The notes: generated from the letters alone by a model not told the origin. A DNA stretch of 64,000 bases from Sporosarcina sp. P34 (GCF_002743375.1 NZ_PDZC01000001.1:558001-622000), one strand, 5' to 3'. Numbered from the stretch's first letter, positions 8,462-17,894 are shown. Numbers and translations are program-made.

Positions 8462-8832
8462 GTAAAGTAGAAGATATTTTTCAAGTTGTAGCTGATGAAT
8501 TGGGGATTAATTATTGGGAAGTAGCCGGTATAAACCAATCGTTTTCTAATTCTGATAACCCCTATTGCAAAGTAGAAACAAGAAGTTATGGAGATTTCTT
8601 CATTGAGGGATCGCGTTATTTGAAGATGATCGAAAAACTAAAAGAAGAAAAACCGAAAGAACTTGTAGCGACTTTGCGATTTGCGAGTGGTGCGACAACG
8701 GAAATACGCGGTCATGAAGCTAGTAGGGTAAAAGAGATTGTCGAAAAAGTTGGCGAGCACGGATGGAGAAAAGTCAGCGGTCGAAACATCAACTTTGCAA
8801 ATGTAGAGTCAGCCGATTTCGAATACAAATAA
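8458..8832 (+). CDS. Hypothetical phage protein, 124 residues
   Basis: Starts in an ATGA overlap with GAGGAGG upstream. Mixed alpha/beta protein with a conserved-looking KPKELVATLRFASGATTEIR stretch. No domain recognised. The 130 bases after it (8833-8961) contain a weak AGCC/GGCT stem with T-run near 8845-8876 and a perfect CGAGTT/AACTCG hairpin at 8918-8933, but no gene. Confidence 0.55.
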   Translation: MSKVEDIFQVVADELGINYWEVAGINQSFSNSDNPYCKVETRSYGDFFIEGSRYLKMIEKLKEEKPKELVATLRFASGATTEIRGHEASRVKEIVEKVGEHGWRKVSGRNINFANVESADFEYK

Positions 8833-8961
8833 ATTTGTCTTTAGCCAATAGACGTTATAAACAGGGCTTTTTATTATGCATTAAATTCGCTCGCACAGCG
8901 TTACCGTGCAACCTTATCGAGTTCGTAAACTCGTAAAACAACGTAAAGGGAGATATGCAAA

Positions 8962-9546
8962 ATGACAAGAGAAGAACTCAAAGCACTTGGACTTACTGAT
9001 GAACAAATAGAAGCTGTAATGAAGTCACACGGAACAGTAGTGAACGCTACGAAAGACGAACTGACAAGTGCACAGTCGGAACGCGATTCGTACAAGACAC
9101 AACTAACCGACCGTGATACACAGCTTGAGGATTTGCGCGGCAAAGCAGAAGGTCATGCAGATTTGCAATCGACTATTGACGCTTTAAAACAAGCGAATGA
9201 GGATGCGAAAAACGCATATCATGTGGAGCTGTCGAATACCAAGTTGAACTACGAACTAGATCAAGCGTTGCTATTGAATAAAGCGCGTAATCCACGTGCT
9301 GTTCGTGCATTACTGGACAGCGAGGTCATTCAGTTGGGTGAAGATGGACAGCTGACTGGATTGACTGACCAACTAACAGCCTTGAAAGAGTCTGATGGTT
9401 ATCTATTCGATGAGGGAAGTGCAACTCCACCACCTGCCGGACATACACCAGGGGCAGGGCAAAAGCATAACAACCCACCAAAGCCAGACGGCTATAACGT
9501 GGGTGTAGCGATGTACGAGCAGTTAAAACAAAATAAACGAATCTAA
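8962..9546 (+). CDS. Capsid scaffold protein (phage GP20-like)
   Basis: 194 residues. The first 100 residues are strongly coiled coil (AQSERDSYKTQLTDRDTQLE), rich in D, E, K and Q and without cysteine, as in minor structural GP20 scaffolds that guide shell assembly and then leave the head. The C terminus is flexible and proline-rich. It directly precedes the decoration and capsid genes. Confidence 0.8.
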   Translation: MTREELKALGLTDEQIEAVMKSHGTVVNATKDELTSAQSERDSYKTQLTDRDTQLEDLRGKAEGHADLQSTIDALKQANEDAKNAYHVELSNTKLNYELDQALLLNKARNPRAVRALLDSEVIQLGEDGQLTGLTDQLTALKESDGYLFDEGSATPPPAGHTPGAGQKHNNPPKPDGYNVGVAMYEQLKQNKRI

Positions 9547-9559
9547 AGGAGGAATTACT

Positions 9560-9952
9560 ATGCCATACACAGGCAAAACAGTTACTACGGAGTTCCGTGG
9601 CGGACTCAACATTCTCGCTTCTGAACATTTTCAATTCATTGAGGGTGGCGCTACATTAGACGCGGCAAAATTTGGAGCGGTGTATATCCCTGTTGGAACA
9701 CCAATCGCACGCAATACGACAACAGGCTTTTTTGAGCCATACAAAGACGATGTGGATGCAGTGCCGGAAGGTTTTGACGAATTCTCCATCTTGAACATCG
9801 ATATGAATTGCGATGGAAAAACGAATATCGTGGTCGGAGAAGTTCTCATTCGTGGTTCTGTCTATGACGCGAAACTACCCGATACAGTAACAGCGGCATT
9901 CAAAGCGGCTACAAGCCCGCAAATTCGCTATGTTAAACACATCAAACAATAA
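9560..9952 (+). CDS. Head decoration protein (lambda gpD-like position)
   Basis: 130 residues with GGAGG upstream. Small beta-rich protein located between scaffold and major capsid, where decoration proteins lie. The VGEVLIRGSVYDAKLPDTV segment resembles the family's core. Likely trimerises on the shell surface; the call rests mainly on position, size and general pattern. Confidence 0.6.
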   Translation: MPYTGKTVTTEFRGGLNILASEHFQFIEGGATLDAAKFGAVYIPVGTPIARNTTTGFFEPYKDDVDAVPEGFDEFSILNIDMNCDGKTNIVVGEVLIRGSVYDAKLPDTVTAAFKAATSPQIRYVKHIKQ

Positions 9953-9977
9953 GAAGAATTGAAGGAGGAATTTTACT

Positions 9978-10994
9978 ATGGCAGGTATTACGCATTTAGA
10001 ATTATTTCAAAAGCCAGCGCTTAAAGCGTTAGTGGATTTAACAGAACAGGACGTAAACGAAACAATCGCAGATCGGTTTTTACCGACTGTAAACACATAT
10101 GACCGTCGCTTCGCCTATGACATCATTAAAAACAATCAATACATTGCAGCGTATATCGGGTACGGTGCAGAACCGCCTGTCGTTGACCGCAATGCGGTGG
10201 CATCTAAAATGGGTGAGATTGCATACTTTGGACTAAAGGACATCGTCACTTACGAAGAATTGCAATCCATTAATGAAGCTCGTAATGATGCAGAACAGCG
10301 GGCAATCATTGAGAAGATCACGGTGAAAAATATCGACCTGCTAAACGGTCTGCGCAAGTTGATTTTCGTTGCGAAGATGGAAGCATTAACACGTGGCACG
10401 CATTCTTACGATGCGAACAATGTAAAGGTAAACTTTGACTTTGGTGTTCCTGAAACTAATAAGGTGGCACTGTCAGTCGGTCAAGACTTGGATACTCCTG
10501 ACTTTGATGTAATCGGGATGCTGGACGAGCATGTGCAGAAGTACGCGGAAGCGAACGGAAAAGCGCCTGACGTCATGTGGGTATCGCGTGAACTGAACCA
10601 GAAGCTATTGCGTAATGCAGTTGTCATTGCAGAAGCGGGACGTGCTGCAGGCGCTACTCGAGCGTCACAAGCGGAAGCAAATGCCGTATTTGAAGCGTAT
10701 GGTCTACCGCCTGTACAAGTCATCACAGATCGTTTCGTGCAGTACAAGGACATCTACACAGGCGATATTGTTCGTAAAGAAGTAATGCCTGTCAATCGTA
10801 TTGTCATGCTATCCGAAGGAGTTGGGGAGTATTTACTTGGCCCAACACTTGAAAACAACTTCCAACCAGGTTTGTTCTTGGAAGCATACGACAAAAAAGA
10901 ACCTATCCAGTCTGTGTTACGTGCAGTTGGAGCTGGATTCCCTGCACCTGAAAAAATCTCGTTTGTGTATCACATCGATGCATACACGCCTTAA
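9978..10994 (+). CDS. Major capsid protein (gpE / HK97-fold family)
   Basis: 338 residues, ATG with AAGGAGG. Builds the icosahedral shell. Matches the phage capsid E group: an early DVNETIADRFLPTV stretch, the MGEIAYFGLKDIVTYEEL segment around residues 77-95 and the VMWVSRELNQKLLRN spine region. No N-terminal delta domain long enough for self-scaffolding, consistent with the separate scaffold gene. Confidence 0.85.
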   Translation: MAGITHLELFQKPALKALVDLTEQDVNETIADRFLPTVNTYDRRFAYDIIKNNQYIAAYIGYGAEPPVVDRNAVASKMGEIAYFGLKDIVTYEELQSINEARNDAEQRAIIEKITVKNIDLLNGLRKLIFVAKMEALTRGTHSYDANNVKVNFDFGVPETNKVALSVGQDLDTPDFDVIGMLDEHVQKYAEANGKAPDVMWVSRELNQKLLRNAVVIAEAGRAAGATRASQAEANAVFEAYGLPPVQVITDRFVQYKDIYTGDIVRKEVMPVNRIVMLSEGVGEYLLGPTLENNFQPGLFLEAYDKKEPIQSVLRAVGAGFPAPEKISFVYHIDAYTP

Positions 10995-11012
10995 TAGTAG
11001 GAGGGAAATATT

Positions 11013-11192
11013 GTGGCTAAAACAAAAGTAGAAGTCCTTAATGCAATTGTGGATGGAGCGCGACGTGGTGAAACTATCACCATTGATTCGCGTTCCGCTG
11101 CACATCTTGAAAGAATCGGTTATGTAAAGATTCTGGGTGAAGTGAAAGCCAAAGAACCTAAAGAAGAAAAACCCAAGAATAAGAAAGGGTGA
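11013..11192 (+). CDS. Small head-associated phage protein, 59 residues
   Basis: GTG start with GGAGGG upstream. Product has a compact start (VEVLNAIVDGARRGETITI) and a lysine/glutamate-rich tail (KAKEPKEEKPKNKKG). Similar short proteins follow capsid genes in many Bacillales phages; function is not known. Confidence 0.55.
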   Translation: MAKTKVEVLNAIVDGARRGETITIDSRSAAHLERIGYVKILGEVKAKEPKEEKPKNKKG

Positions 11193-11197
11193 TCTAC

Positions 11198-11539
11198 ATG
11201 GTCACTGATCTAACTGTAAAGCTGTACATGATGAAGCTGTCCAACACGGACGGCTTTTTTGCGTTGGATTCATTGGAGCAAGACAAGGCGATCTTTAGCG
11301 CGTTTGAATTGCTCAAAGACAACTTTCCTGTCGAGAAGCTGACAGACCGCGTTGTAGCCTTGCAAGTCCTGTACATGCTCGAGGGCGAAGGGGAAGAATT
11401 CGCCATGCTCAAACGTCAAGGTGTCAAGTCCTACTCGGTGAAAGGTATATCTGTCACGTTTAACGGTTCCGGCATTTCACCAGATGTCATCGGGATCCTT
11501 GTCGGTACACCACGTGCGGCGATTGGGAGGCTGATCTAA
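11198..11539 (+). CDS. Head-tail connector, adaptor type (gp15-like)
   Basis: 113 residues. I prefer ATG 11198 over GTG 11189 because GGGTGAT lies at better spacing. Helical protein in the adaptor position just after the capsid genes (FFALDSLEQDKAIFSAFELL). It should form the ring that extends the portal. Assignment is from position and size. Confidence 0.6.
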   Translation: MVTDLTVKLYMMKLSNTDGFFALDSLEQDKAIFSAFELLKDNFPVEKLTDRVVALQVLYMLEGEGEEFAMLKRQGVKSYSVKGISVTFNGSGISPDVIGILVGTPRAAIGRLI

Positions 11540-11850
11540 TGTTTCCTACACCGCATATGGTGACTGTCTATAAACCAGGCGAAGAGGATTTCTGGGGCAA
11601 TGCGGGTGACGAGGTCATTCTTGTTATCAAGTGCCGTGTCGATGAAAAGACGCAAGTCGTGAAGAATCGCATGGGGGATGAAGTGGTGGTCGGGGCAGAA
11701 ATCATGTTTCGCGGACTGCCTAACATCGACTATGAGGACAAGATTGAATTCGTCAACGAACGCGGCAGTAGCCTAAAGCGCGAACCCGAATTGATAGCGC
11801 CCGCTCGAAAATTGAACGGCAAAGCACTATATACATCGGTGTACTTGTGA
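11539..11850 (+). CDS. Head closure / stopper protein (XkdH/gp16-like)
   Basis: 103 residues, ATG overlapping the previous stop by one base. Beta-rich small protein with VTVYKPGEEDFWGN at the start, as in the stopper family that seals packaged DNA until the tail joins. Assignment from pattern and position. Confidence 0.65.
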   Translation: MFPTPHMVTVYKPGEEDFWGNAGDEVILVIKCRVDEKTQVVKNRMGDEVVVGAEIMFRGLPNIDYEDKIEFVNERGSSLKREPELIAPARKLNGKALYTSVYL

Positions 11851-11859
11851 GGTGGTCAA

Positions 11860-12288
11860 ATGGCGAAAGAGTTTGAACTGGATATATCCGCGTTTGAAAC
11901 GGCATTGAAGCAACTATCGAAACAGATGGGCGAAGGTGCTCAAAATGGCTTGAGTCGCGTCAAAGATGACTGGGTTGAAGAAGCGAAACACGTCGCTCCT
12001 GAAGACACAGGAAACCTACACGACTTGATTACTGGCGAAGTGCGAGGACAAGGCACGAACGGTTTTATCGAGATCCATGGTGACGCCCACTCCATGAAGG
12101 GTGGAGACCATTTCGACTATGCGTATTACATTCACGAGGAAAACGCAGGCGGCAAGTCGTTGAAACTCGACAAGAACCCGAACGCTGTCAAGAAGTTCCT
12201 AGACGAACCTGCCGAGGACAACATGGATAAATGGCAAGGCATCATGGAAGACGAATTGAAAAAGGCGGTGGGAGAGTGGTCAGAATGA
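11860..12288 (+). CDS. Tail completion protein (HK97 gp10 / XkdI-like)
   Basis: 142 residues with a GAGGTGG ribosome site. Shows the HK97 gp10 signature: a helical start, then VAPEDTGNLHDLI and a YAYYIHEENAGGKSL segment in which tyrosines and glycine form the characteristic turn. Joins the tail to the head connector. Confidence 0.75.
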   Translation: MAKEFELDISAFETALKQLSKQMGEGAQNGLSRVKDDWVEEAKHVAPEDTGNLHDLITGEVRGQGTNGFIEIHGDAHSMKGGDHFDYAYYIHEENAGGKSLKLDKNPNAVKKFLDEPAEDNMDKWQGIMEDELKKAVGEWSE

Positions 12289-12839
12289 TGAATCTGCCAA
12301 ATATCACAGCGAATATCCCACTCGAAGTGCAGACCATTGCGGAGTATGTCGCCCCTCTATTTGCAGAAGTAAAGGGGCAGGACATACCCAAGGTTTACAA
12401 GCCTGACCTATGCGTTGTGCAGTGGGAAGGTGATGATGTGGAGCGCGAGACAGGAGTAGTTGATCGGTACGACCGAGTATTCAACATCCTCTCATTCGCA
12501 AAAAATCAGTTTGAATCACTGCAACAAATCGATACATTGCAGAAACATTTTACAAACATACATTCATTGCAAATCAAAGGGTCCAGTCGCTATATGCGAA
12601 TCGGGTCCTTTTTGCCGTCCCGTCCTTTTTTGACTGAGGACAAGACGGTCTACGCGTCCATCGGTAAGTTGCATGCACAAGTGCGGCAGATGGCAGTACA
12701 GGAAGTGTTCCCACCGATTGGTGGAGTTATCATCCGACCTGGAGGACCTGGGCTTGGACCAGACGGCGGCATTATCATTAATCCGGGTTTTGGAGATGAC
12801 ATCATTATCGGAAAAGATTGCAGAAAAGGAGAGATGTAA
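12285..12839 (+). CDS. Tail terminator-like protein (XkdJ-like position)
   Basis: 184 residues from ATG 12285 in an ATGA overlap; an in-frame ATG at 12231 lies inside the previous gene and is rejected. The fold looks alpha/beta with a glycine-rich C-terminal tail (GGVIIRPGGPGLGPDGG). It sits between the completion protein and the sheath, where XkdJ/tail-terminator proteins lie. Function inferred from order. Confidence 0.6.
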   Translation: MMNLPNITANIPLEVQTIAEYVAPLFAEVKGQDIPKVYKPDLCVVQWEGDDVERETGVVDRYDRVFNILSFAKNQFESLQQIDTLQKHFTNIHSLQIKGSSRYMRIGSFLPSRPFLTEDKTVYASIGKLHAQVRQMAVQEVFPPIGGVIIRPGGPGLGPDGGIIINPGFGDDIIIGKDCRKGEM

Positions 12840-12841
12840 AC

Positions 12842-13921
12842 ATGGCAAATGGAGGTCAATGGGATCCATTATCCCTACCAAAACGCCCAGGCTTTTACCT
12901 TAACTTTGTTGAGAGAGCTTTGGCGCAAGTCGTCGGCGGTCCACGCGGTATTGTGGGCATGCCGATTTTTAATTATACAGACGGTGAAATCGAGTCGGGA
13001 AAGTTTGTGACAGTAGAGGGCGAGAAAGAAGCCATTACTGCTATAGGAAAAGCGAACGCGGGACCTGTACTCATGGCGTTAGCGAGAGGTGCAGCGCAGG
13101 TGTTGGTCTATGCAGTCCCTATGCAAATTCCTGAATCTGATTACGATTATGCGGGCATTCGCCATGCATTTGAATCACGTCCATTCAACGTGTTCGTGTT
13201 TCCAGGGGCTACAACGTCAGCGGAACAAGAAGCGACGAAGGACTGGACAGCTCGTAACCGTAAAGATGGAAAGCACTTTACGTACGTAACAGGTGGAAGC
13301 GCGGAAGACGATCAAGACCCTACGACAGGAAATGCTCGTTCTGTTCTGTTGGCTGACGATTATGTAGTCAACTTGATCAACGGTGGCATTGACAGTTCGG
13401 GCAACGAAATCCCGTCTGAAGAGTATGCAGTGGCTATTGCAGGACTCATTGCAGGTACGGCAATCAATAAATCTATCACCTATACGAATTTGCCTCTGTC
13501 TGACGTCAATAAGCGCCTCACGAATGCAGAAACGATTACAGCATTGGAATCAGGTTCTTTGGTGCTTACGAATGATGGACGCAACGTGAAAATCGAACAA
13601 GGCATTACGACGAAATCGACTGCCTCAAAAGCAGGTAAGATTCGAGCGATGCGCGCACGTCAAGCCATTGCGACAGATTTGCCAGAAGTCGCGAAAGATC
13701 ACTATATCGGCAAGATTGATAACAATCCAACTGGGCAAAAGTTGTTGCTTGCCGCGATTATGCAATACCTAGAAACACTGGTGCTCAACAATGTATTGCA
13801 CGAAGAAATCTTTGCAGGACTAGATCCAGAACGAAAATCAGAAGGAGATTGTGTATTCCTCGTTATTGATGCAAAAGAAGTCGATAGCATGGAGCGCATC
13901 TTCTTAACATTCGGAGTATAA
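12842..13921 (+). CDS. Contractile tail sheath protein (XkdK-like)
   Basis: 359 residues from the ATG at 12842 (GGAGAG upstream); the earlier ATG at 12818 overlaps the previous gene. Begins with the family-typical LPKRPGFYLNFVERA and VGGPRGIVGMPIF. It polymerises around the tube and contracts on infection, so the phage is a myovirus. The C-terminal region (ITTKSTASKAGKIRAMRARQ) matches the handshake region of sheath proteins. Confidence 0.88.
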   Translation: MANGGQWDPLSLPKRPGFYLNFVERALAQVVGGPRGIVGMPIFNYTDGEIESGKFVTVEGEKEAITAIGKANAGPVLMALARGAAQVLVYAVPMQIPESDYDYAGIRHAFESRPFNVFVFPGATTSAEQEATKDWTARNRKDGKHFTYVTGGSAEDDQDPTTGNARSVLLADDYVVNLINGGIDSSGNEIPSEEYAVAIAGLIAGTAINKSITYTNLPLSDVNKRLTNAETITALESGSLVLTNDGRNVKIEQGITTKSTASKAGKIRAMRARQAIATDLPEVAKDHYIGKIDNNPTGQKLLLAAIMQYLETLVLNNVLHEEIFAGLDPERKSEGDCVFLVIDAKEVDSMERIFLTFGV

Positions 13922-13934
13922 GGGAGGGAATTAA

Positions 13935-14363
13935 ATGAATCCATTAGCAGACGGCACGAAGATTCTAAATGGAACGTACGGTAAAGCGTACTTTGATGGA
14001 GAATGGCTATTTAATGTAACCTCGCTTGAACTCAACGAGGAAATCGAATATGAAGAAGTTCCCCTGCCTAGCAGATTAACACCAGGACAGAAAAGGAACA
14101 AAGTCACACGAAGCGGTACGCTCACACAATACCGTGTATCACGCAAGCTAGAAAAGCTCATTCGTAAATCAATGAACGATGACAGCCCATCTTTGGTTGT
14201 TGAAATCCAAACTGAAATTACCGATCCGGACAATCCTGAAATGTCGGAGATGACACGTATTATTGGCGTGCAGTTCCAACGTACTCCAGGGCTTGGATAT
14301 ACCGTAGGAGAAAACGTCACGGATGAAATTCCGTTCTTATTTACAGACAGCAAACCAATGTAA
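13935..14363 (+). CDS. Tail tube protein (XkdM-like)
   Basis: 142 residues. Inner tube of the contractile tail. The segment ILNGTYGKAYFDGEWLFNV near the start and the central ELNEEIEYEEVPLPSRL region match XkdM. It follows the sheath directly, as in PBSX. Confidence 0.88.
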   Translation: MNPLADGTKILNGTYGKAYFDGEWLFNVTSLELNEEIEYEEVPLPSRLTPGQKRNKVTRSGTLTQYRVSRKLEKLIRKSMNDDSPSLVVEIQTEITDPDNPEMSEMTRIIGVQFQRTPGLGYTVGENVTDEIPFLFTDSKPM

Positions 14364-14365
14364 TC

Positions 14366-14389
14366 AAGCGCCCTTCACGGGGCGTTTTT
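14366..14389 (+). terminator. Terminator after the tube gene
   Basis: A GCGCCC/GGGCGT stem with a short loop followed by TTTTTA. Sheath and tube are made in large amounts, so partial termination here would lower expression of the chaperone and later genes. Confidence 0.6.
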
Positions 14390-14415
14390 AATTTCACTTA
14401 AAAAGGAGAATGACC

Positions 14416-14889
14416 ATGACAGAAAACGTCGCCAAATTTGAAGAATATGAAAAAGTAGAAACAATTGAGGAGCAAGAAATGCACCAAGAACCGAAGAAGA
14501 AAAAATCCGCTCTTGAAGCGTTGCTTGGGACAACTGCTGACATTCAGAAGCCCGTTTACATGAAGCGCCTTAAATCGGACTTTATTATCAAAGCAATTAC
14601 AGGTGACAAGCTCGATGAAATCCGTGACCAATGTACGCACTCCCGTCCAGGCAAAGGCGGAAAGATGGAGAGTCACGTAAACGATCAAGAAGTCGGACGC
14701 TTGGTTGTAGCAGAAGCGTGTATCGAACCTGACTTTTCCAATCCTGAATTGATGGATCACTACAAAGCAGAATCACCTGCTGATTGTACGCAAAAAGCAT
14801 TGCTTGCAGGCGAAATCGTCAAACTATCATCTGAAATCATGGAGCTGTCAGGCTTTGATGAGGACGAGGTAGCAACTGTAAAAAACTAA
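14416..14889 (+). CDS. Tail assembly chaperone, XkdN-like (pre-frameshift product)
   Basis: 157 residues; the ATG at 14416 has AAGGAG seven bases upstream, while the ATG at 14410 is too close. Corresponds to lambda gpG in role: it coats the tape measure during tail assembly. The last codons read GTA AAA AAC TAA, so the reading frame ends on a perfect slippery heptamer A AAA AAC. See the extension at 14886. Confidence 0.8.
   Translation: MTENVAKFEEYEKVETIEEQEMHQEPKKKKSALEALLGTTADIQKPVYMKRLKSDFIIKAITGDKLDEIRDQCTHSRPGKGGKMESHVNDQEVGRLVVAEACIEPDFSNPELMDHYKAESPADCTQKALLAGEIVKLSSEIMELSGFDEDEVATVKN
14880..14886 (+). promoter_or_regulatory. Predicted -1 ribosomal frameshift site
   Basis: A AAA AAC in the correct register directly before the UAA stop. 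GAGG (14866-14869) lies ten bases upstream, like the stimulating Shine-Dalgarno element of dnaX. The -1 frame is open from here to 15,074. Confidence 0.75.
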
Positions 14890-15074
14890 TCAGGGAGGGT
14901 GGCGAGGTGACCATGTGGCATCGTATTTGGCAACGTCACAGCATACCCCCGCATGAAATACATGCCCTCCCATGGGATGACAAAATACTTATCTATGCTT
15001 CCGAAGAAATTGAAATGGAAGAGGAAGAAAAAGAACGTAAGAAAGAAGAACAGCGCAAGCAGAGAGGAGGGTAA
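14886..15074 (+). CDS. Tail assembly chaperone frameshift extension (lambda T-like)
   Basis: After a -1 slip the frame reads on as LIREGGEVTMWHRIWQRHSI and about 40 more residues, ending in a highly charged EEEEKERKKEEQRKQRGG tail. The fused chaperone would be 219 residues. An ATG at 14913 with GAGGTG could also start it alone (53 residues). The position between the chaperone and tape measure, and the slip site, match the G/GT arrangement known across tailed phages. Confidence 0.7.
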   Translation, partial: LIREGGEVTMWHRIWQRHSIPPHEIHALPWDDKILIYASEEIEMEEEEKERKKEEQRKQRGG

Positions 15075-15077
15075 ATC

Positions 15078-17894
15078 ATGGCATTTGATTTAGTCGCCAA
15101 GCTGAAGTTGCAGGACGAGTTTTCCGACAAACTGAAAAGCGTGTTCGCGCAACTGGACAAATTGAAAGGTCAAGTCAAACAAGCGGCTACTGGCACGAGT
15201 GATATGGGAGCGAAGTTTTCTGCAGCCAGTACGAAGATGAGTACCGCGCTTGATAAAGTACAAAGTAAAACGGTCGATCTTCCGAAGAAATTTGAGTCGT
15301 TCAGCAACGTGGCCAATCGCTCACTTGAAGCAGTATCTAAAGGTGCGACAACTATCGGAACATCTACGGACAGTGCCGCTAAACTATCACAGGCATCTCT
15401 TAAAATGCTTGGCGGTCGTGCGGATGAAGCGGCAAAGAAATTGACTGGAGTAGGGTCGGTTGGTGCAAAGTCGTTGAATAGTGTTGTCAGTACAGCTGCA
15501 AAAGTACCGGGTCCAGTTGGATTGGTGGCTAAAGCGGCGAAGTTGTCGCAAGGAGCCTTGAAGGTGTTAGGCGGCACAAGCTCGAAGACATTCAAACTCA
15601 TGTCGACAGACTCAACTGCATCCGTCAAACTGATGACAACAGGCGCACAGAAGATGTCGAAGGTCTTTTCTGCGTCAGGCATCAAGTCTAGTAATGCTTT
15701 TCAGAAGGTATCGACTAAAGCTAAAAGCGTGCAAGACGCGCTAAAACGCGCGGGCGATGGTGGAAAGCGGGCATTCGATATGATGGACCGCAGTTTGTTC
15801 CGGATTCCAAGCAAAATGGGCGGTTTTGTCAGTAAGATGCGATCTGGTTTCAAAAATGGGATAAGCGGTCCAGCATCCACAGCTAAGAACGCAGTCATGG
15901 GTATAGCAACCGCGGTCGGAGCAGTAGCCCTGGCATCTAAAGGTTTTCAGTTGCTAAAGGGCGCTATTGAAGGTGCGGTTGCCCGTTACGATACGCTGAA
16001 TGCATTTCCGAAAGTTATGGAGAAAATCGGATTTAGTACAGATGAATCTACAAAATCCATCAAACGATTAGCAGAAGGTATTGACGGCTTGCCTACCACA
16101 CTTGGGGAAGTGACGGACACCGCTCAACGTATCGCAGTTATGACCAAGGATTTAGATAAAGCTACAGAAACCACACTCGCGTTGAACAATGCATTCCTTG
16201 CGTCTGGCGCAGATGCCGATAAAGCGGCACGAGGTACAGAACAGTATATCAAGATGATTGCAACGGGTAAGGTTGGTTTGGACTCGTGGACAACATTGCA
16301 AGAGACTATGGGGCTTGCGCTGAACGATTTAGCAGAAGCGTTTGGTTATACAGGTAAATCCGCTCAAAACGACTTATACAAAGCCTTGAAAGATGGAGAT
16401 GTCACCTTTGACCAATTCAACGAAAAATTGGTTGAGTTAAGCAAAGCGACTGGCGGTTTCGCTGAAACAGCGCTAGACGGTTCAGGTGGTATTGCTACAG
16501 CTTGGAAGAACATCAAGACCGCTATCACTAATGGAGTGGCCGGATCCATCACAGAGATCGACAAGGCACTAGGTGGTACGGGCGAAATTGAAGGCGCGTT
16601 GCTACGCATGAAAGGTTTAGTTAAGTCGGTATTTACGCCATTCAATACGTTTATTGGTAAAACGGCAAAACTCATGAAAAAGCTATACGACGACACAAAG
16701 CCATTCCACTCTATTCTTATGGATATCGGGAAAGCGGCATTGATATTCATTGGTGTGCTTGGCGGTATGTCAACTGTAGCCGGAATGATAGCAGGTACTG
16801 TCGCATTGTTCGCGTTGATTGGTTCAGGTGTAGGACTTGCGATTCTAGCGGTAGCTGGATTGGTTACAGGCTTTGTTGTTGCGTATCAAAAGATCGAGCC
16901 GTTTCGAAATGCCGTACAGGATCTTTTAGGCACATTCAAAGAAGTATTCAACGTGCTGAAAACGGGTTCTGGCGGTGGCGATCTCATGAAGAAGATGGGA
17001 TTCAGCGAGGAACAGATTCAAGTTGCTCGAGACTTCGCGGATAACGTGAGAGAAACTTTCGAAAAAATGAAAGACGGATTCCGTCAATTAGGCGACTTCT
17101 TCGTTGCAAAAGGACAAGAACTTGCGCCTACATTGGACATCCTAGCAGAAGCATTCGCAATCGGTAAAGAGGTTCTTGTTAGTGTATTTACAACGTTGTG
17201 GGAAGTTTTGAAGCCGATTTTCGGTGCACTTAAAAATGCACTTATGATTGTCGCCGATATTGCGGTTATGGCATGGACGCAAATCATTGCGCCAGCCGTC
17301 AAGTTCGCAATGACGATATTCCAAACCGCGTGGGCGATTATAGGTCCGATTCTTAAATTACTCGGTTCAGCCATTGGAGCGGCATTCGAGGTACTGAAAT
17401 TAGCATGGGACAATGTTATGAAGCCTGTAGCAAACTTCCTCATGGGACGATTTAAAGTAGCATTTGAGAACCTGACGCCTATTCTGAACAGCGTAAAGGA
17501 TGGCTTTGATTTAATTGGTCGAGCCATCGAAAAAGTAGCTGGTTGGTTCGATTCGTTCAAGACTGCGATATCCCGCTTCAAAGTGCCGAAATGGCTTTCC
17601 AAATTAGGCGGAGGCGGAACGGTCAAGTTTGAAGGCGGTGGTGACGATGGTGGCGGAGAAGGACGTTATAACGGTATCAAATACGTTCCGAGAGATGGCT
17701 ATAACATCCGAGCGCACCGCGGCGAACGAGTGCTTACAGCAAAGGAAAACAAGGAGTACAACAAAGGCGGCGGAAATGGTCGTGCATTCGTCATCAACAT
17801 GAACGGTACAGTCATTCGCGAAGAAGCCGACGTCGATCGCCTAGCCGAGAAGATGGTCCGTAAGTTTATTGCAGCAGGAGAGGGGGGCGCGTAA
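15078..17894 (+). CDS. Tail tape measure protein (XkdO-like)
   Basis: 938 residues. A helical Ala/Lys/Ser-rich N-terminal region of about 270 residues with repeated SQ/KLSQ(A/G)(S/A)LK(M/V)LGG segments is followed by the tape-measure core (AFPKVMEKIGFSTDESTKSI) and hydrophobic stretches at about 560-600 that may insert in the membrane during DNA entry. The C terminus has the family-typical RAHRGERVLTAKENKEY. At roughly 0.15 nm per residue (known relation) it suggests a tail near 140 nm. Confidence 0.88.
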   Translation: MAFDLVAKLKLQDEFSDKLKSVFAQLDKLKGQVKQAATGTSDMGAKFSAASTKMSTALDKVQSKTVDLPKKFESFSNVANRSLEAVSKGATTIGTSTDSAAKLSQASLKMLGGRADEAAKKLTGVGSVGAKSLNSVVSTAAKVPGPVGLVAKAAKLSQGALKVLGGTSSKTFKLMSTDSTASVKLMTTGAQKMSKVFSASGIKSSNAFQKVSTKAKSVQDALKRAGDGGKRAFDMMDRSLFRIPSKMGGFVSKMRSGFKNGISGPASTAKNAVMGIATAVGAVALASKGFQLLKGAIEGAVARYDTLNAFPKVMEKIGFSTDESTKSIKRLAEGIDGLPTTLGEVTDTAQRIAVMTKDLDKATETTLALNNAFLASGADADKAARGTEQYIKMIATGKVGLDSWTTLQETMGLALNDLAEAFGYTGKSAQNDLYKALKDGDVTFDQFNEKLVELSKATGGFAETALDGSGGIATAWKNIKTAITNGVAGSITEIDKALGGTGEIEGALLRMKGLVKSVFTPFNTFIGKTAKLMKKLYDDTKPFHSILMDIGKAALIFIGVLGGMSTVAGMIAGTVALFALIGSGVGLAILAVAGLVTGFVVAYQKIEPFRNAVQDLLGTFKEVFNVLKTGSGGGDLMKKMGFSEEQIQVARDFADNVRETFEKMKDGFRQLGDFFVAKGQELAPTLDILAEAFAIGKEVLVSVFTTLWEVLKPIFGALKNALMIVADIAVMAWTQIIAPAVKFAMTIFQTAWAIIGPILKLLGSAIGAAFEVLKLAWDNVMKPVANFLMGRFKVAFENLTPILNSVKDGFDLIGRAIEKVAGWFDSFKTAISRFKVPKWLSKLGGGGTVKFEGGGDDGGGEGRYNGIKYVPRDGYNIRAHRGERVLTAKENKEYNKGGGNGRAFVINMNGTVIREEADVDRLAEKMVRKFIAAGEGGA

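Noticed and set aside
15170-15685. Long reverse ORF inside the tape measure gene (also 17084-17626 and similar ones)
   Set aside because: Shadow of a clear forward gene; no ribosome site and no protein-like motifs.
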